Below are positions 16,336-24,739 of a stretch of DNA of 40,635 nucleotides, piece after piece. The stretch lies in contig JAMCWX010000035.1 in NCBI GenBank assembly GCA_023480885.1, positions 1-40,635 of the forward strand, read 5' to 3'. The first letter of the stretch is position 1; each line of letters begins with the position of its first letter. The notes beneath the pieces were generated by a model that was not told the origin of the DNA, did not search any database, and saw nothing but the letters and a program-made list of their open reading frames with translations. A program made the translations under genes and the position numbers. Source of the DNA: Chloroflexota bacterium (GTDB lineage Bacteria > Chloroflexota > UBA6077 > FW602-bin22 > JACPRP01).

Positions 16336-16938
16336 GTGTCGAAGCTGACAGAGCTGTACGATGAGATCGCGCAGTGTCACGATTGCTCGCTAGCAAAGAC
16401 GCGCTTGAAGGTGGTCCCTGGAGAGGGGCGCGAGGACGCCGACATACTGTTCATCGGCGAGGCCCCTGGATGGCACGAAAATCAGCAGGGCCGTCCATTT
16501 GTCGGACCCGCTGGACAGTTCCTCGATGAACTGTTGGCCTCCATCGGTCTGCAAAGGACCGATGTCTACATAGCTAACGTCATCAAGTGTCGGCCTCCGA
16601 ACAATCGCGATCCCCTTCCTCCTGAAATAGAGGCTTGCGCCTCTTTTCTGGACCGCCAACTCGAGATGATCGTGCCGAGAGTAATCGTCACTTTGGGACG
16701 TTTCTCGATGGCCAAGTTCTTCCCCGGCGAGTCGATCAGTAGGATTCACGGCACAGCACGTAAGCGTGGCGGCACGCTGTTGTTCCCTATGTATCACCCT
16801 GCTGCTGCGCTCCATCAACCTTCCCTCCGTAAGATCCTGGAGACAGATATGTTAAAGATTCCCCCGCTCCTGGCCAAAGTTGCCGACGTTCCCGCAGCAC
16901 AGGAGACGGAGGAGATAAAGCAACTTAGCCTTTTCTAG
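16336..16938 (+). CDS. Family 4 uracil-DNA glycosylase (4Fe-4S)
   Basis: 200 residues. Removes uracil from DNA, starting base-excision repair. All hallmarks of family 4 (UDGa) are present: cluster cysteines C14, C17 (CHDC), C85 (IKCRPPNNRDP) and C101 (EACASF); motif 1 GEAPGWHENQQGRPFVGPAG; motif 2 MYHPAAALH. GTG 16336 is preferred to TTG 16303 because GGGAGG lies five bases upstream and relatives begin near the first cysteine pair. The C-terminal QLSLF could be a clamp-binding-type tail (PIP-like), a weak inference. The gene precedes RNase J on the same strand. Confidence 0.95.
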   Translation: MSKLTELYDEIAQCHDCSLAKTRLKVVPGEGREDADILFIGEAPGWHENQQGRPFVGPAGQFLDELLASIGLQRTDVYIANVIKCRPPNNRDPLPPEIEACASFLDRQLEMIVPRVIVTLGRFSMAKFFPGESISRIHGTARKRGGTLLFPMYHPAAALHQPSLRKILETDMLKIPPLLAKVADVPAAQETEEIKQLSLF

Positions 16939-17054
16939 CTACCGAGGATATCGGGCGCTGCAGTCCGTTGCGTCGGCCAGGCTCAGGTGCATCAGACAGC
17001 ACCAGCAGAGAGACCCGTCACCCTGCCGCCTGCAATGGAGGAGGTGGAACCACT

Positions 17055-18752
17055 TTGCCAAGAAGTAAAGTTAAGATTGTACCCCTGGGAGGGGTCGGTG
17101 AGATCGGCAAGAATATGCTCGTCCTCGAATATGGGGACGACATCGTCATCGTCGACGCCGGCCTGAAGTTCCCGGAAGAGGAGATGCTCGGCATCGATTT
17201 CATCATCCCAGACATCTCATACCTTTTGGAAAAGAGGGATAAGATTCGCGGCATCGTCATAACGCATGGCCATGAGGATCACATCGGCGCGCTTCCCTAC
17301 GTGCTACCTGAACTGAACGTGCCCGTTTACTCGACGAAGCTCACCAACGGCCTGATCAGAGTGAAGCTGAAAGAGCGAGGCATCCCACGGCGCTTTGCGG
17401 GCGACGAGGTTTACCGCGGCGCGCTGCACGACGCGGACCTGCGCCTCATCGAGGAGGGCGAGCTTCTTTCTCTCGGCGCGTTCGACATCGAGCTGTTTCG
17501 CGTTAACCATAGCATTCCAGACGCGGTGGGGCTGATCATTCATACCCCAGTAGGGATGATAGTTCACAGCGGCGATTTCAAGTTCGACGCGACGCCCATA
17601 GAGGCGCTTCCCACGGACCTCCTGAAGCTAGCGCAGCTAGGGCGCTCCAACGTGCTCGCCTTCTTCTGCGATTGCGTCCGCGTCGAGCTGCCAGGCCATA
17701 CTCCCTCGGAAAGCGTGGTCGGGGACACCTTCGAAGCCGTGATGTCCGAGGCCAAAGGGCGCGTGATCATCACCACCTTCGCATCCAACATCTCGCGCAT
17801 TCAGCAGGCGATCTTCACGGCTCAGAATCACAATCGTAAGGTGGCCATCGTCGGCCGAAGCCTGGAGAGCAACGTCAACGTTGCCCACGAGCTTGGCTTC
17901 CTAACCATTCCCAGTGAAACGCTCGTCAGCGTTGGCGATACCAAGCATATGCGCAACGAAGAGATCGTCTACATAACCACGGGAAGCCAGGGCGAGCCGA
18001 CATCGGTCTTGAGCCGCATCGCCAACAACGATCACAAGCAAATTCGCATCGTGCCTGGCGACACGGTTATCATTTCCGCCACGCCCGTGCCTGGCAACGA
18101 GGAAACCGTCGCCAGAACCATCGACAACCTCTTCAAGCTCGGGGCTCACGTCGTCTACGACGCGATCATGACCGTCCACGTGTCGGGGCACGCCAGCCGC
18201 GAGGAGTTGAAGGAGATGCTTCAACTGGTGCAACCCAGGTACTGCGTCCCGCTGCACGGCGAGTACAGGCACATGGTGCTGTTCCGCGACGTCGCGTTGG
18301 AGGTGGGAATCTCCGCGGACAACGTTTTGCTGGCCGAGGTTGGCGATGTGCTCGAGTTCGGCCGGGATTCGGGCCGCGTTTCCCGCAGAATCTCTGTCGG
18401 CTCCATACTGGTCGACGGCGTGATGTTTGGCGAAGAGGCGCAGGTGATCCTGAGGGACAGACAGCATCTCTCGCGCGATGGCGTCGTCATCGCGGCCGTA
18501 ACTCTGGACAGGCAGAGCGGCAGGCTGGTGGCCGGTCCCGACATCGTCTCGCGAGGGTTTATCTATATGCGCGAGTCAGACGAGCTCATCGAGAAGGCAA
18601 AGGAGCAGGTCCGTCGCGCCGTCGATCACCACAATGGCGGCCAGGTAGAATATGGCTTTGCCGTCCAGAAGATCAAGGAATCGCTGGGGAAGTTCATCTT
18701 CGATCAGACGCGTCGCCGTCCGATGATTCTCCCGGTGGTAACCGAAATCTAA
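17055..18752 (+). CDS. rnj: Ribonuclease J
   Basis: 565 residues, normal for RNase J, a zinc-dependent metallo-beta-lactamase/beta-CASP nuclease with 5'-3' exo- and endonuclease action in mRNA turnover and RNA maturation. Motifs: VPLGGVGEIGKNM at the start, HGHEDHIGAL near residue 71, VNHSIPDAVG, HSGDFKFD, the beta-CASP ITTFASNISRIQQ, HVSGHAS and PLHGEYRHM, then the C-terminal DGVVIAAVTLD region. The usual SDSTN segment after the second domain boundary reads CDCVR here. TTG 17055 is chosen: GGAGGAGG lies ten bases upstream, and upstream residues are not family-like. Confidence 0.96.
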   Translation: MPRSKVKIVPLGGVGEIGKNMLVLEYGDDIVIVDAGLKFPEEEMLGIDFIIPDISYLLEKRDKIRGIVITHGHEDHIGALPYVLPELNVPVYSTKLTNGLIRVKLKERGIPRRFAGDEVYRGALHDADLRLIEEGELLSLGAFDIELFRVNHSIPDAVGLIIHTPVGMIVHSGDFKFDATPIEALPTDLLKLAQLGRSNVLAFFCDCVRVELPGHTPSESVVGDTFEAVMSEAKGRVIITTFASNISRIQQAIFTAQNHNRKVAIVGRSLESNVNVAHELGFLTIPSETLVSVGDTKHMRNEEIVYITTGSQGEPTSVLSRIANNDHKQIRIVPGDTVIISATPVPGNEETVARTIDNLFKLGAHVVYDAIMTVHVSGHASREELKEMLQLVQPRYCVPLHGEYRHMVLFRDVALEVGISADNVLLAEVGDVLEFGRDSGRVSRRISVGSILVDGVMFGEEAQVILRDRQHLSRDGVVIAAVTLDRQSGRLVAGPDIVSRGFIYMRESDELIEKAKEQVRRAVDHHNGGQVEYGFAVQKIKESLGKFIFDQTRRRPMILPVVTEI

Positions 18753-18803
18753 TGTCTTGTCACAGGACATTCGATGTATGTCATCCGAAGACCACCAGCG
18801 TAG

Positions 18804-18823
18804 GGGCGAACTTGTGTTCGCCC
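18804..18823. repeat. GGGCGAAC hairpin
   Basis: Perfect 8-bp arms (18804-18811 and 18816-18823) around TTGT, between RNase J and ftsK. Similar GGGGCG hairpins occur at 12156 and 24606. It may act as a terminator or be a dispersed palindromic element. Confidence 0.55.
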
Positions 18824-18903
18824 GCGGCATCTTCAATGGTGGCAATGACAGGCTACTATCCTTGGCGTCGACGATCATGTAGGCTAACGGACTGGATGTA
18901 GAG

Positions 18904-21147
18904 GTGGCAAGAAGCAGCAAGCGAGTCACTAGGAAATCGAAGAAGTCGGACTTCTCCGTAGATTACAGTCGGTTCCTTCAACCACAGATCTTCGGCGGAT
19001 TGCTCCTGGTCTTGGCGGGCGTTACCGTGCTGACGTTGTTGTTCCCTGGCGGCTCCCTGGGCAGCCAGTGGAACGTCCTGTTAAAGTTATCTTTCGGTTG
19101 GGGCGCTTTCCTGGCGCCTTTGCTCTTCCTGTCGTTTGGGCTCGGCCTCGTCTGGCAGCATCTTGACAGCAACTACAGTTTGCGCTGGCAAGAAGCCAGC
19201 GGCTGGCTGTTGCTCTTCGTCGTCCTTCTGGCCCTTCTCCAGGTTGTAGCCCCGAACCCCGACCCTGGCAGCGCCGCGCTCTCGGGCGGCGGTTACGCCG
19301 GGCGTGTAATATACCAGGGCCTCGCCGGCGCCGTCGGCGAGCTGGGCACCCTGGCTGCGCTGATCGCTGCCATAGCGGTCGGGCTGTGTCTCACCTTTAG
19401 CGTTTCCCCCAATCAGCTTCTGGCGATGGCGTACTCGGCAGGACGAAGCGTGATCTCGTTTTACAGGGATGTCCTCTTCGCGCCCGTCAAGGGCGATCGA
19501 GGGCGTGAAGCGGATGTCCGAGAGCGAGAGATAGAGCATTTGCCTCCGTCTCTTCCTAAGATATCCAAGCCCAGTCCGCCAGTCCAATCCCTGCCCATCT
19601 CAGCCACTACCCAGAAGCCCAAGCAGGAATCGCCAGTGGCTAGCACAGCGCCAGTAGTCAGAGGCGATTGGCAGCTTCCGCCAATAACTCTCCTCGAAGC
19701 CCCGGCAAGGGGAGAGCTTAGCATCGCGGACGCTCACCAAAAGGCGAAAATCATCGAAGATACGCTGACAGATTTCAACGTCCAGGCCCGCGTGGTCACG
19801 GTCAACCACGGGCCGGCGGTCACGCAGTTTGGTGTGGAGCCTGGTTTTCACGAGACCCGAGACAGATACGGGAACGTCGTGAGGCGGGAGAAGGTGAAGG
19901 TCAGCGAGATCACGTCCTTGTCCAACGATCTCGCGCTAGCGCTCTCTGCTCCGAGCCTTCGTATCGAAGCTCCTGTGCCCGGCCGAGGCGTCGTCGGCAT
20001 AGAAGTTCCTAACAGCAGCACGGCGTTGGTTTCCCTGCGGGCCGGGGTCGAATCCGATAGATTTCAGAAGCTGAAGGCCAAGTCCAAGCTGGCTATCGCG
20101 CTGGGTGAGGATGTTTCTGGCCAGGCCGTAGTTGGCGACCTGGCGAAGATGCCCCACCTGCTCATCGCCGGCGCCACCGGCTCTGGCAAGAGCGTTTGCC
20201 TCAATGCCCTCATTGCCTGTCTCCTGTTGCACACTACCCCCGATGAGCTGCGTCTCTTGATGATCGATCCCAAGCGCGTGGAGTTGACCCAGTTCAACGA
20301 TGCGCCGCACCTGCTGAGGCCAGTGGTGGTCGAGGTCGAGAAGGCCGTCAACGTGCTGAAATGGGTCACCTTCGAGATGGACGAGCGCCTCAAGCGGTTC
20401 GAGAAGGAGCGCGTCCGAAACATCGACGAATTCAATAAAGCCGCCGCCAAGCGCGACGAGCCGCAAATGCACTACATCGTCGTGATCGTCGACGAATTGG
20501 CCGACCTGATGATGAAGGCGCCTGAGGAAGTGGAGCACACGATTTGCCGCCTGGCGCAGCTCGCGCGCGCCACTGGCATTCACCTGGTCATCGCCACGCA
20601 ACGCCCTTCCGTCGACGTCATCACGGGCCTCATCAAGGCCAACTTCCCCACGCGCATCAGCTTTACAATGACCACCCAGGTCGATTCGCGCACCATCCTA
20701 GACATGGCTGGCGCCGAGAAGCTGCTAGGCAGGGGCGACATGCTCTACATGCCCTCCGACGCGGCAAAGCCGATGCGCCTGCAAGGCGCGTACGTTTCCG
20801 ACAAAGAGATCGAGGCTATCGTTTCTTTCTGGACGGGCCAGGGTCCAGCAAAGTACGTCGATACGCTGATGAACGTCGAGAGTTGGTCGCCCGACGGAGC
20901 GGCGGACGGAAGGGACGACCTTTACGAGAAGGCGGTTGACCTCGCGCACCAGCATAATCACGTATCGACCTCGCTGTTGCAGCGGCGGCTGCGAATCGGC
21001 TACTCTCGTGCTGCACGCCTCATCGACAAGATGGAGGAAGAAGGCATCGTCGGCCCCTCCGAGGGCGGCAAGTCCCGAGAAGTGTTGGCGAAAGAAGAGA
21101 CAGGGAGCGCAATCGACGAAGCCAACACGGCTCTGGAAACCCTGTAG
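18904..21147 (+). CDS. ftsK: DNA translocase FtsK/SpoIIIE
   Basis: 747 residues, normal for the FtsK/SpoIIIE family, which pumps chromosomal DNA through the division septum. N-terminal ~180 residues hold four membrane helices, followed by a Pro/Ser-rich linker (~200-260). Then comes the alpha/beta motor: EAPVPGRGVVGIEVPN, Walker A GATGSGKSVCLNALI (~residue 420), IDPKRVELTQFN, Walker B VIVDELADLMM and ATQRPSVDVITGLIK. The C-terminal gamma winged-helix (residues ~670-735, YEKAVDLAHQHNHVSTSLLQ, RLRIGYSRAARLIDKMEEEG) would recognise the orienting DNA sequences. It begins at GTG 18904 with only a weak ribosome site. Confidence 0.96.
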   Translation: MARSSKRVTRKSKKSDFSVDYSRFLQPQIFGGLLLVLAGVTVLTLLFPGGSLGSQWNVLLKLSFGWGAFLAPLLFLSFGLGLVWQHLDSNYSLRWQEASGWLLLFVVLLALLQVVAPNPDPGSAALSGGGYAGRVIYQGLAGAVGELGTLAALIAAIAVGLCLTFSVSPNQLLAMAYSAGRSVISFYRDVLFAPVKGDRGREADVREREIEHLPPSLPKISKPSPPVQSLPISATTQKPKQESPVASTAPVVRGDWQLPPITLLEAPARGELSIADAHQKAKIIEDTLTDFNVQARVVTVNHGPAVTQFGVEPGFHETRDRYGNVVRREKVKVSEITSLSNDLALALSAPSLRIEAPVPGRGVVGIEVPNSSTALVSLRAGVESDRFQKLKAKSKLAIALGEDVSGQAVVGDLAKMPHLLIAGATGSGKSVCLNALIACLLLHTTPDELRLLMIDPKRVELTQFNDAPHLLRPVVVEVEKAVNVLKWVTFEMDERLKRFEKERVRNIDEFNKAAAKRDEPQMHYIVVIVDELADLMMKAPEEVEHTICRLAQLARATGIHLVIATQRPSVDVITGLIKANFPTRISFTMTTQVDSRTILDMAGAEKLLGRGDMLYMPSDAAKPMRLQGAYVSDKEIEAIVSFWTGQGPAKYVDTLMNVESWSPDGAADGRDDLYEKAVDLAHQHNHVSTSLLQRRLRIGYSRAARLIDKMEEEGIVGPSEGGKSREVLAKEETGSAIDEANTALETL

Positions 21148-21440
21148 ACCCCGATCCTGCGCTGGCTCGAAGCCCAGCTCCCGATGCCGCAGCTACACAT
21201 TACAACTCATCTTCTACGTCGGTTTTCGATGGCTACTGGTTGCCAGGCAAGCGCATGCCTTGTGTCCCCTCTCCTTCGCGCACGAGGGAGAGGGAAAGGG
21301 TGAGGGTGTCCAGCACATCGAACAGGCGAACCCCCACCCTGCCTCTCCCTCCGCGGAAGGGAGAGGGCATGCGGGCGTCGATTTGATCAATTGCCATACG
21401 CTACAGACAAATGCCGTTGTAGAGATAACCTGCCCGCCTC
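21148..21440. other. Gene-free region with palindromic repeat element
   Basis: No supported gene. It contains two palindromes within 21266-21368: CCCTCTCC...GGGAGAGGG (about 21267-21294) and CCTCTCCCT...AGGGAGAGG (about 21342-21366), joined by a segment with GGGTGAGGG facing CCCCACCCT. This layout matches a common type of dispersed bacterial intergenic palindrome. The rest shows nothing I can name. Confidence 0.5.
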
Positions 21441-21494
21441 TTGTTGTTTGGACACGACAAGTGATTTGACAACAACGTGCCGGACTTGTATTAT
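21441..21494 (+). promoter_or_regulatory. Promoter and possible operator of the MerR-like gene
   Basis: TTGACA (21466-21471), 17-base spacer, TATTAT (21489-21494). Overlapping inverted repeats are TTGTTGT (21441-21447) with ACAACAA (21469-21475), and ACAAGT (21457-21462) with ACTTGT (21484-21489). The second pair brackets the spacer, as autoregulated MerR operators do, but spacing is larger than usual. Confidence 0.6.
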
Positions 21495-21553
21495 TGTCTC
21501 GCCGATCATACATTGCGGTCCGGGACCCTCAGTCAGTGTCGAGGGATGCTAAC

Positions 21554-22186
21554 GTGAGCAATATTGTCAATCCCGTAGATGCGGGTGAGTTACTGCGAAA
21601 AGTCAACTTGACCGTGGGGCAGGTAGCTGCCATGACAGGCTTGTCGGTCCGGCAGATATCCTACTGGACCAGCAAGGGCATCATTTCGGCGACGAATCCG
21701 AAGAAGAGAATCTATGGCTACGCGGCGGTGGAGAAGGCGCTCCTGATTAAACGAGGCTTAGACGACGGGCTCAGCCTGGCAGAGGCCGTGGATGAGGCTG
21801 AAGAGCGCCTCCGCCAGCGGCGGGAGGATCACAGCCAGTTGGGACGCCTGAACCACGGCAGCACTGCTAGCTACCTTATGTCCAGGCTCGGTGATCTGGA
21901 TAAGCTGGCTGACAAGCTCAGGCAGCAGATTCAAACGCTCGACCACAACGGGCGAGATCGCGAGAGGAGGCTGGCCGTGACTAAGCTAGAGGTGGTCGAT
22001 CTCCTGGCGCAGAATCCTTACACTCGCGACACGGCCAGCAGGATTGCGACCCGGCTGGGTCGCGCCATCGACCTGGTGAGCATGGCCCTGGACGAACTCG
22101 CCGAGGAGCGCGCTGTCGAAAAGGTGCGACAGGGAGACCGGATAATCTGCCAGTTGCCTACACGAGACCGGCGAACCCATGAATAG
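21554..22186 (+). CDS. MerR-like transcription regulator with a second winged-helix region
   Basis: 210 residues from GTG 21554 (GAGG nine bases upstream). GTG 21536 is an alternative; anything earlier is excluded because 21489-21494 is the -10 box. Residues ~15-75 are a MerR-type helix-turn-helix (LTVGQVAAMTGLSVRQISYW, then GYAAVEKALLIKRGLDDG). A coiled-coil-like stretch (~80-140) follows, then residues ~148-205 (LEVVDLLAQNPYTRDTASRI, DLVSMALDELAEERAVEKV) that read like a winged helix of the MarR/DprA sort. No effector-binding cysteines typical of metal-sensing MerR proteins are visible. It starts the unit with the KaiC-like ATPase, the membrane protein and the TatA pair; regulation of these is inferred. 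Confidence 0.82.
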   Translation: MSNIVNPVDAGELLRKVNLTVGQVAAMTGLSVRQISYWTSKGIISATNPKKRIYGYAAVEKALLIKRGLDDGLSLAEAVDEAEERLRQRREDHSQLGRLNHGSTASYLMSRLGDLDKLADKLRQQIQTLDHNGRDRERRLAVTKLEVVDLLAQNPYTRDTASRIATRLGRAIDLVSMALDELAEERAVEKVRQGDRIICQLPTRDRRTHE

Positions 22187-22236
22187 AGCGTGGGTGGACG
22201 AGAATCGAATTGCGGGTGGAGGGATGGGAGAAGGTC

Positions 22237-22995
22237 GTGAACTTCGTTAAGACAGGCACCTCAGGCCTTGACGATATGCTCAGAGGAGGATTCCTTCGCG
22301 AGTCAGCCGTGCTCGTGCAAGGCGCCCCGGGCACGGGCAAGACGACGCTCGGTCTGCAATTCATTTGTAGCGGCGCTATCCAGTTCGGAGAGCCGGGGTT
22401 GTTCATAACCTTTGAGGAATTCCCGCAACAGCTTTATCGAGACGCGGGAAGCTTCGGCTGGGACCTGCGTTCCCTTGAGCAGGCAGGAAAACTGCGAGTA
22501 ATGTTCACTTCCCCTGAGACCCTGCTCGCGGAACTCGAATCGCCGGATAGCCAGCTTTCCGACGACATCAAGCGTCTCAGAACAAAGCGCGTGGTGGTCG
22601 ACAGCGCGAGCCATTTCAAGGAGCTCACGAGCGATCCCATTGCCTTACGCCACATTTTTCGGAGCATTATCGGCGCCTTTAAGCGTGAGGGAATGACAGC
22701 CCTGTATACAGCAGAAGATTACCACTTGTTGGGATTGCGTCAGGAAGAGGCCCACGGACTGGCCTTCCTGGTGGACACGATCGTGCTCCTGCGCTACGTC
22801 GAGATCGAAGGTGGAATGCGCCGCGCGATTCTCACCCTCAAGGTCCGTGGAAGCGACCACGATAAAGATATCCGTCAGCTCGAGATCGGCCCGCGAGGGA
22901 TGCACATACAGAGTCGATTTAAAGGCCACGCGGGGTTGCTTTCCGGCAGTCCTTACCGAAGCATCTCGCAGAGGGCGCTGGAGGCGTTCGGCTAG
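22237..22995 (+). CDS. KaiC/RAD55-family single-domain ATPase
   Basis: 252 residues with one RecA-like KaiC domain. Walker A is GAPGTGKTT at residues 29-37, the catalytic glutamates are in LFITFEEFPQQLYRD, and the Walker B strand is RVVVDSASHF. Clock KaiC has two such domains; single-domain forms are widespread in archaea and Chloroflexota and usually act in signalling, though few have known functions. GTG 22237 is chosen because relatives start VKTGTSGLD and GGGAG lies six bases upstream; TTG 22210 is the alternative. The stop overlaps the start of the next gene by one base, so the ATPase and the membrane protein are translationally coupled. Confidence 0.88.
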   Translation: MNFVKTGTSGLDDMLRGGFLRESAVLVQGAPGTGKTTLGLQFICSGAIQFGEPGLFITFEEFPQQLYRDAGSFGWDLRSLEQAGKLRVMFTSPETLLAELESPDSQLSDDIKRLRTKRVVVDSASHFKELTSDPIALRHIFRSIIGAFKREGMTALYTAEDYHLLGLRQEEAHGLAFLVDTIVLLRYVEIEGGMRRAILTLKVRGSDHDKDIRQLEIGPRGMHIQSRFKGHAGLLSGSPYRSISQRALEAFG

Positions 22996-23840
22996 TGTCC
23001 AACCATGGGTCTCGAAAGCTTTCGCTTTTCAACGCGACGCTAGTTGTCCTCGCGGCGATACTCCTGGCCGCGAGACTGACGCTGTCAAATGGCAACTACG
23101 GTGGGGCCTCGCTTTACTTCTTGCTCGAAGTCCTGGGCTCGATCCTGGGGCTTGGCGTGGTCTACGTCGGCATCAGAGGCTATCTGGAAAGCGGAAGCAA
23201 GCGGCTTCTTCTAATGGGGCTCGCCTTCTTCAGCTTCGCCGTGCTGGACATCCCGTACGTCATTAGCTCGCCAGGGGGACTCAGCTTCATCCTGCCCGAG
23301 GACGAAAACGTTGCTCTCTGGTTCTGGGAAGCGGGGAGATTGCTCGGCTCCAGTTTGCTGTTAGCCAGCGTCTTAGTCCCCGAGACGACACACCTCATCG
23401 TAGAAACTGGTTGGAAGCGAATGCGCTACGCCATAGCCTGGCCAGCGGCGATACTCTCGGGAGCGGTCCTTTACGCCGCTCTCCTGCGCTTCTCTTGGCC
23501 TTATCTGCCCGGTCTTTGGGATGAAGTCGGCGGCCTTACTTTCCTTAAGACGACCTCCGAATGGATCGCCGTGTTCTTCCAAATAGGGGTGGCCCTGGCG
23601 TACGTGCAGCGATATCTGCGCCTACGCCAGGATATCTTGCTTTTCTTTTCATTGGGCACCACTTGCCTGGGCTTCACGGGAATCGCCCTGACCGTTCACA
23701 AATCATTTTACGACTCGTTCTTTTGGGTTGCGCAAGGCTACAAGATGTTAGCGTACGTGTTCTTTGTCTTGGGCGTTTGGCATTTGTCGCGGCAAGAGCC
23801 ACAGCAACAAATAGAACGAGAGCCGCTGAGAAGCGCTTGA
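22995..23840 (+). CDS. Seven-helix integral membrane protein, possible stand-alone sensor
   Basis: 281 residues with about seven to eight hydrophobic helices, for example LVVLAAILLAARL, LYFLLEVLGSILGLGVVYVG, LLLMGLAFFSFAVLDIPYVI and MLAYVFFVLGVWHL. The C-terminus is short and polar (QQQIEREPLRSA). The layout resembles membrane sensor domains such as MASE3 or 7TM sensor modules found on histidine kinases, but without an attached output domain; this similarity is a judgement from pattern, not a search. It starts at GTG 22995, overlapping the KaiC-like stop by one base, so the two products probably work together, with the ATPase perhaps serving as a detached output. Function unknown. Confidence 0.78.
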   Translation: MSNHGSRKLSLFNATLVVLAAILLAARLTLSNGNYGGASLYFLLEVLGSILGLGVVYVGIRGYLESGSKRLLLMGLAFFSFAVLDIPYVISSPGGLSFILPEDENVALWFWEAGRLLGSSLLLASVLVPETTHLIVETGWKRMRYAIAWPAAILSGAVLYAALLRFSWPYLPGLWDEVGGLTFLKTTSEWIAVFFQIGVALAYVQRYLRLRQDILLFFSLGTTCLGFTGIALTVHKSFYDSFFWVAQGYKMLAYVFFVLGVWHLSRQEPQQQIEREPLRSA

Positions 23841-23870
23841 CGCATCAACAGAGATAGAAAGGGGCTTAAT

Positions 23871-24302
23871 GTGAACTTTTTTGGTATCGGACCCGCAGAA
23901 CTAATCTTAGTCTTAGTTGTTGCTCTCATCGTTTTCGGCCCAGGCAGGCTGCCAGAGATCGGCAGCGCGCTGGGCAAAAGCATTCGAGAATTCCGCAAGG
24001 CCACCTCCGAAATGACGAAGGAGCTGACGGACTCTATGAACGAGGTCAGGCAGCCCATCGAGGAGATGAAGCAGCTTCCTGTGGCATGGCAGACGAGCGC
24101 GCCCGCCGAGCCTGCGCCGGCGGCCGCCGACCGCGCTCCTGTCGCGGTCGGCGACCATACGACCGAGATCGCCGACCATACCCCTGTATCCAACACCACG
24201 GTTTGCCCGAAGTGCTCGTCGCCCAATTCCCAGTCCAACAAGTTCTGTGGCAATTGCGGTGCAGAATTAACACAGCTTGGGGGTGATGCCGACCATGTTT
24301 GA
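23871..24302 (+). CDS. tatA: TatA-family translocase subunit with C-terminal zinc ribbon (first copy)
   Basis: 143 residues. Residues ~1-22 are the TatA membrane helix, then the hinge [20 protein letters not shown] and an amphipathic helix, exactly as in TatA/TatB. A linker rich in Ala, Pro and Asp/His (~75-108) leads to a C-terminal zinc ribbon, CPKC...CGNCG (residues ~111-132). TatA forms the pore of the twin-arginine export system for folded proteins. A zinc ribbon at the cytoplasmic end is not part of standard TatA. It starts at GTG 23871, 30 bases after the membrane-protein gene, with AAAGGGG upstream. No tatC lies in the window. Confidence 0.88.
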   Translation: MNFFGIGPAELILVLVVALIVFGPGRLPEIGSALGKSIREFRKATSEMTKELTDSMNEVRQPIEEMKQLPVAWQTSAPAEPAPAAADRAPVAVGDHTTEIADHTPVSNTTVCPKCSSPNSQSNKFCGNCGAELTQLGGDADHV

Positions 24303-24576
24303 GGGGTTATTTCAACCGATGCACTTGATAGTGATTCTGATCATCGTGCTCGTGGTATTCGGCCCAGGTAAGCTGCCTGAGATCGGGGGCGCGCTGGGCA
24401 AGGGCATACGCGAGTTCAAGAGGAGCACTTCAGACGAAACTGAGTCGAAGCAGAACGTGGTGACCATCACTGCCGAGCCAAAGCCTGCTTCGGCGAACAG
24501 AATATGCGGGAGCTGCCACACCGAGAACCTGTCCACGAATAGCTTCTGCGGCCAGTGTGGCGCGAGGCTGGGCTAG
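24295..24576 (+). CDS. tatA: TatA-family translocase subunit with C-terminal zinc ribbon (second copy)
   Basis: 93 residues from ATG 24295, overlapping the first copy by eight bases, with GGGGGTGAT as ribosome site. It holds the membrane helix ([15 protein letters not shown]), the hinge [20 protein letters not shown] and a C-terminal zinc ribbon, CGSC...CGQCG (residues ~70-90). It is a shorter paralogue of the preceding gene: the amphipathic region is nearly gone. Together they could form a mixed complex or bind a shared cytoplasmic partner through the ribbons; this is inferred. Earlier in-frame starts (TTG 24277, ATG 24286) are possible but poorer. Confidence 0.87.
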   Translation: MFEGLFQPMHLIVILIIVLVVFGPGKLPEIGGALGKGIREFKRSTSDETESKQNVVTITAEPKPASANRICGSCHTENLSTNSFCGQCGARLG

Positions 24577-24605
24577 GCACACTACTAGCGTGCTCGCTGG
24601 GTCCA

Positions 24606-24630
24606 AGGGGCGACCTGGCGGATCGCCCCT
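24606..24630 (+). terminator. Hairpin after the TatA pair
   Basis: Perfect 8-bp arms AGGGGCGA (24606-24613) and TCGCCCCT (24623-24630), 9-base loop, then CTCGATCTTC. It belongs to the same GGGGCG hairpin type seen twice elsewhere. Confidence 0.55.
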
Positions 24631-24712
24631 CTCGATCTTCGGCACCAGCCAGACGCCGCGGCAACATAGCCGGTCGAAGAATCAACATTAGTAACCCGGG
24701 TTGCCTCTCCTC

Positions 24713-24737
24713 GCATCGCCGAAGTTTCTAGCGATGC
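24713..24737. terminator. Small hairpin at the 3' end of the DUF1540 gene
   Basis: GCATCGC (24713-24719) pairs with GCGATGC (24731-24737), 11-base loop. It lies between convergent genes and has T-rich sequence only on the plus side. Confidence 0.4.
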
Positions 24738-24739
24738 CT

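Noticed and set aside
21494..21553. Earlier start for the MerR-like gene at TTG 21494
   Set aside because: This codon lies in the -10 box of the promoter, so it could not be in the transcript.
24713..24737. Treating the small hairpin as a strong terminator of the DUF1540 gene
   Set aside because: There is no T-run on the minus strand side, so it is listed only with low confidence.
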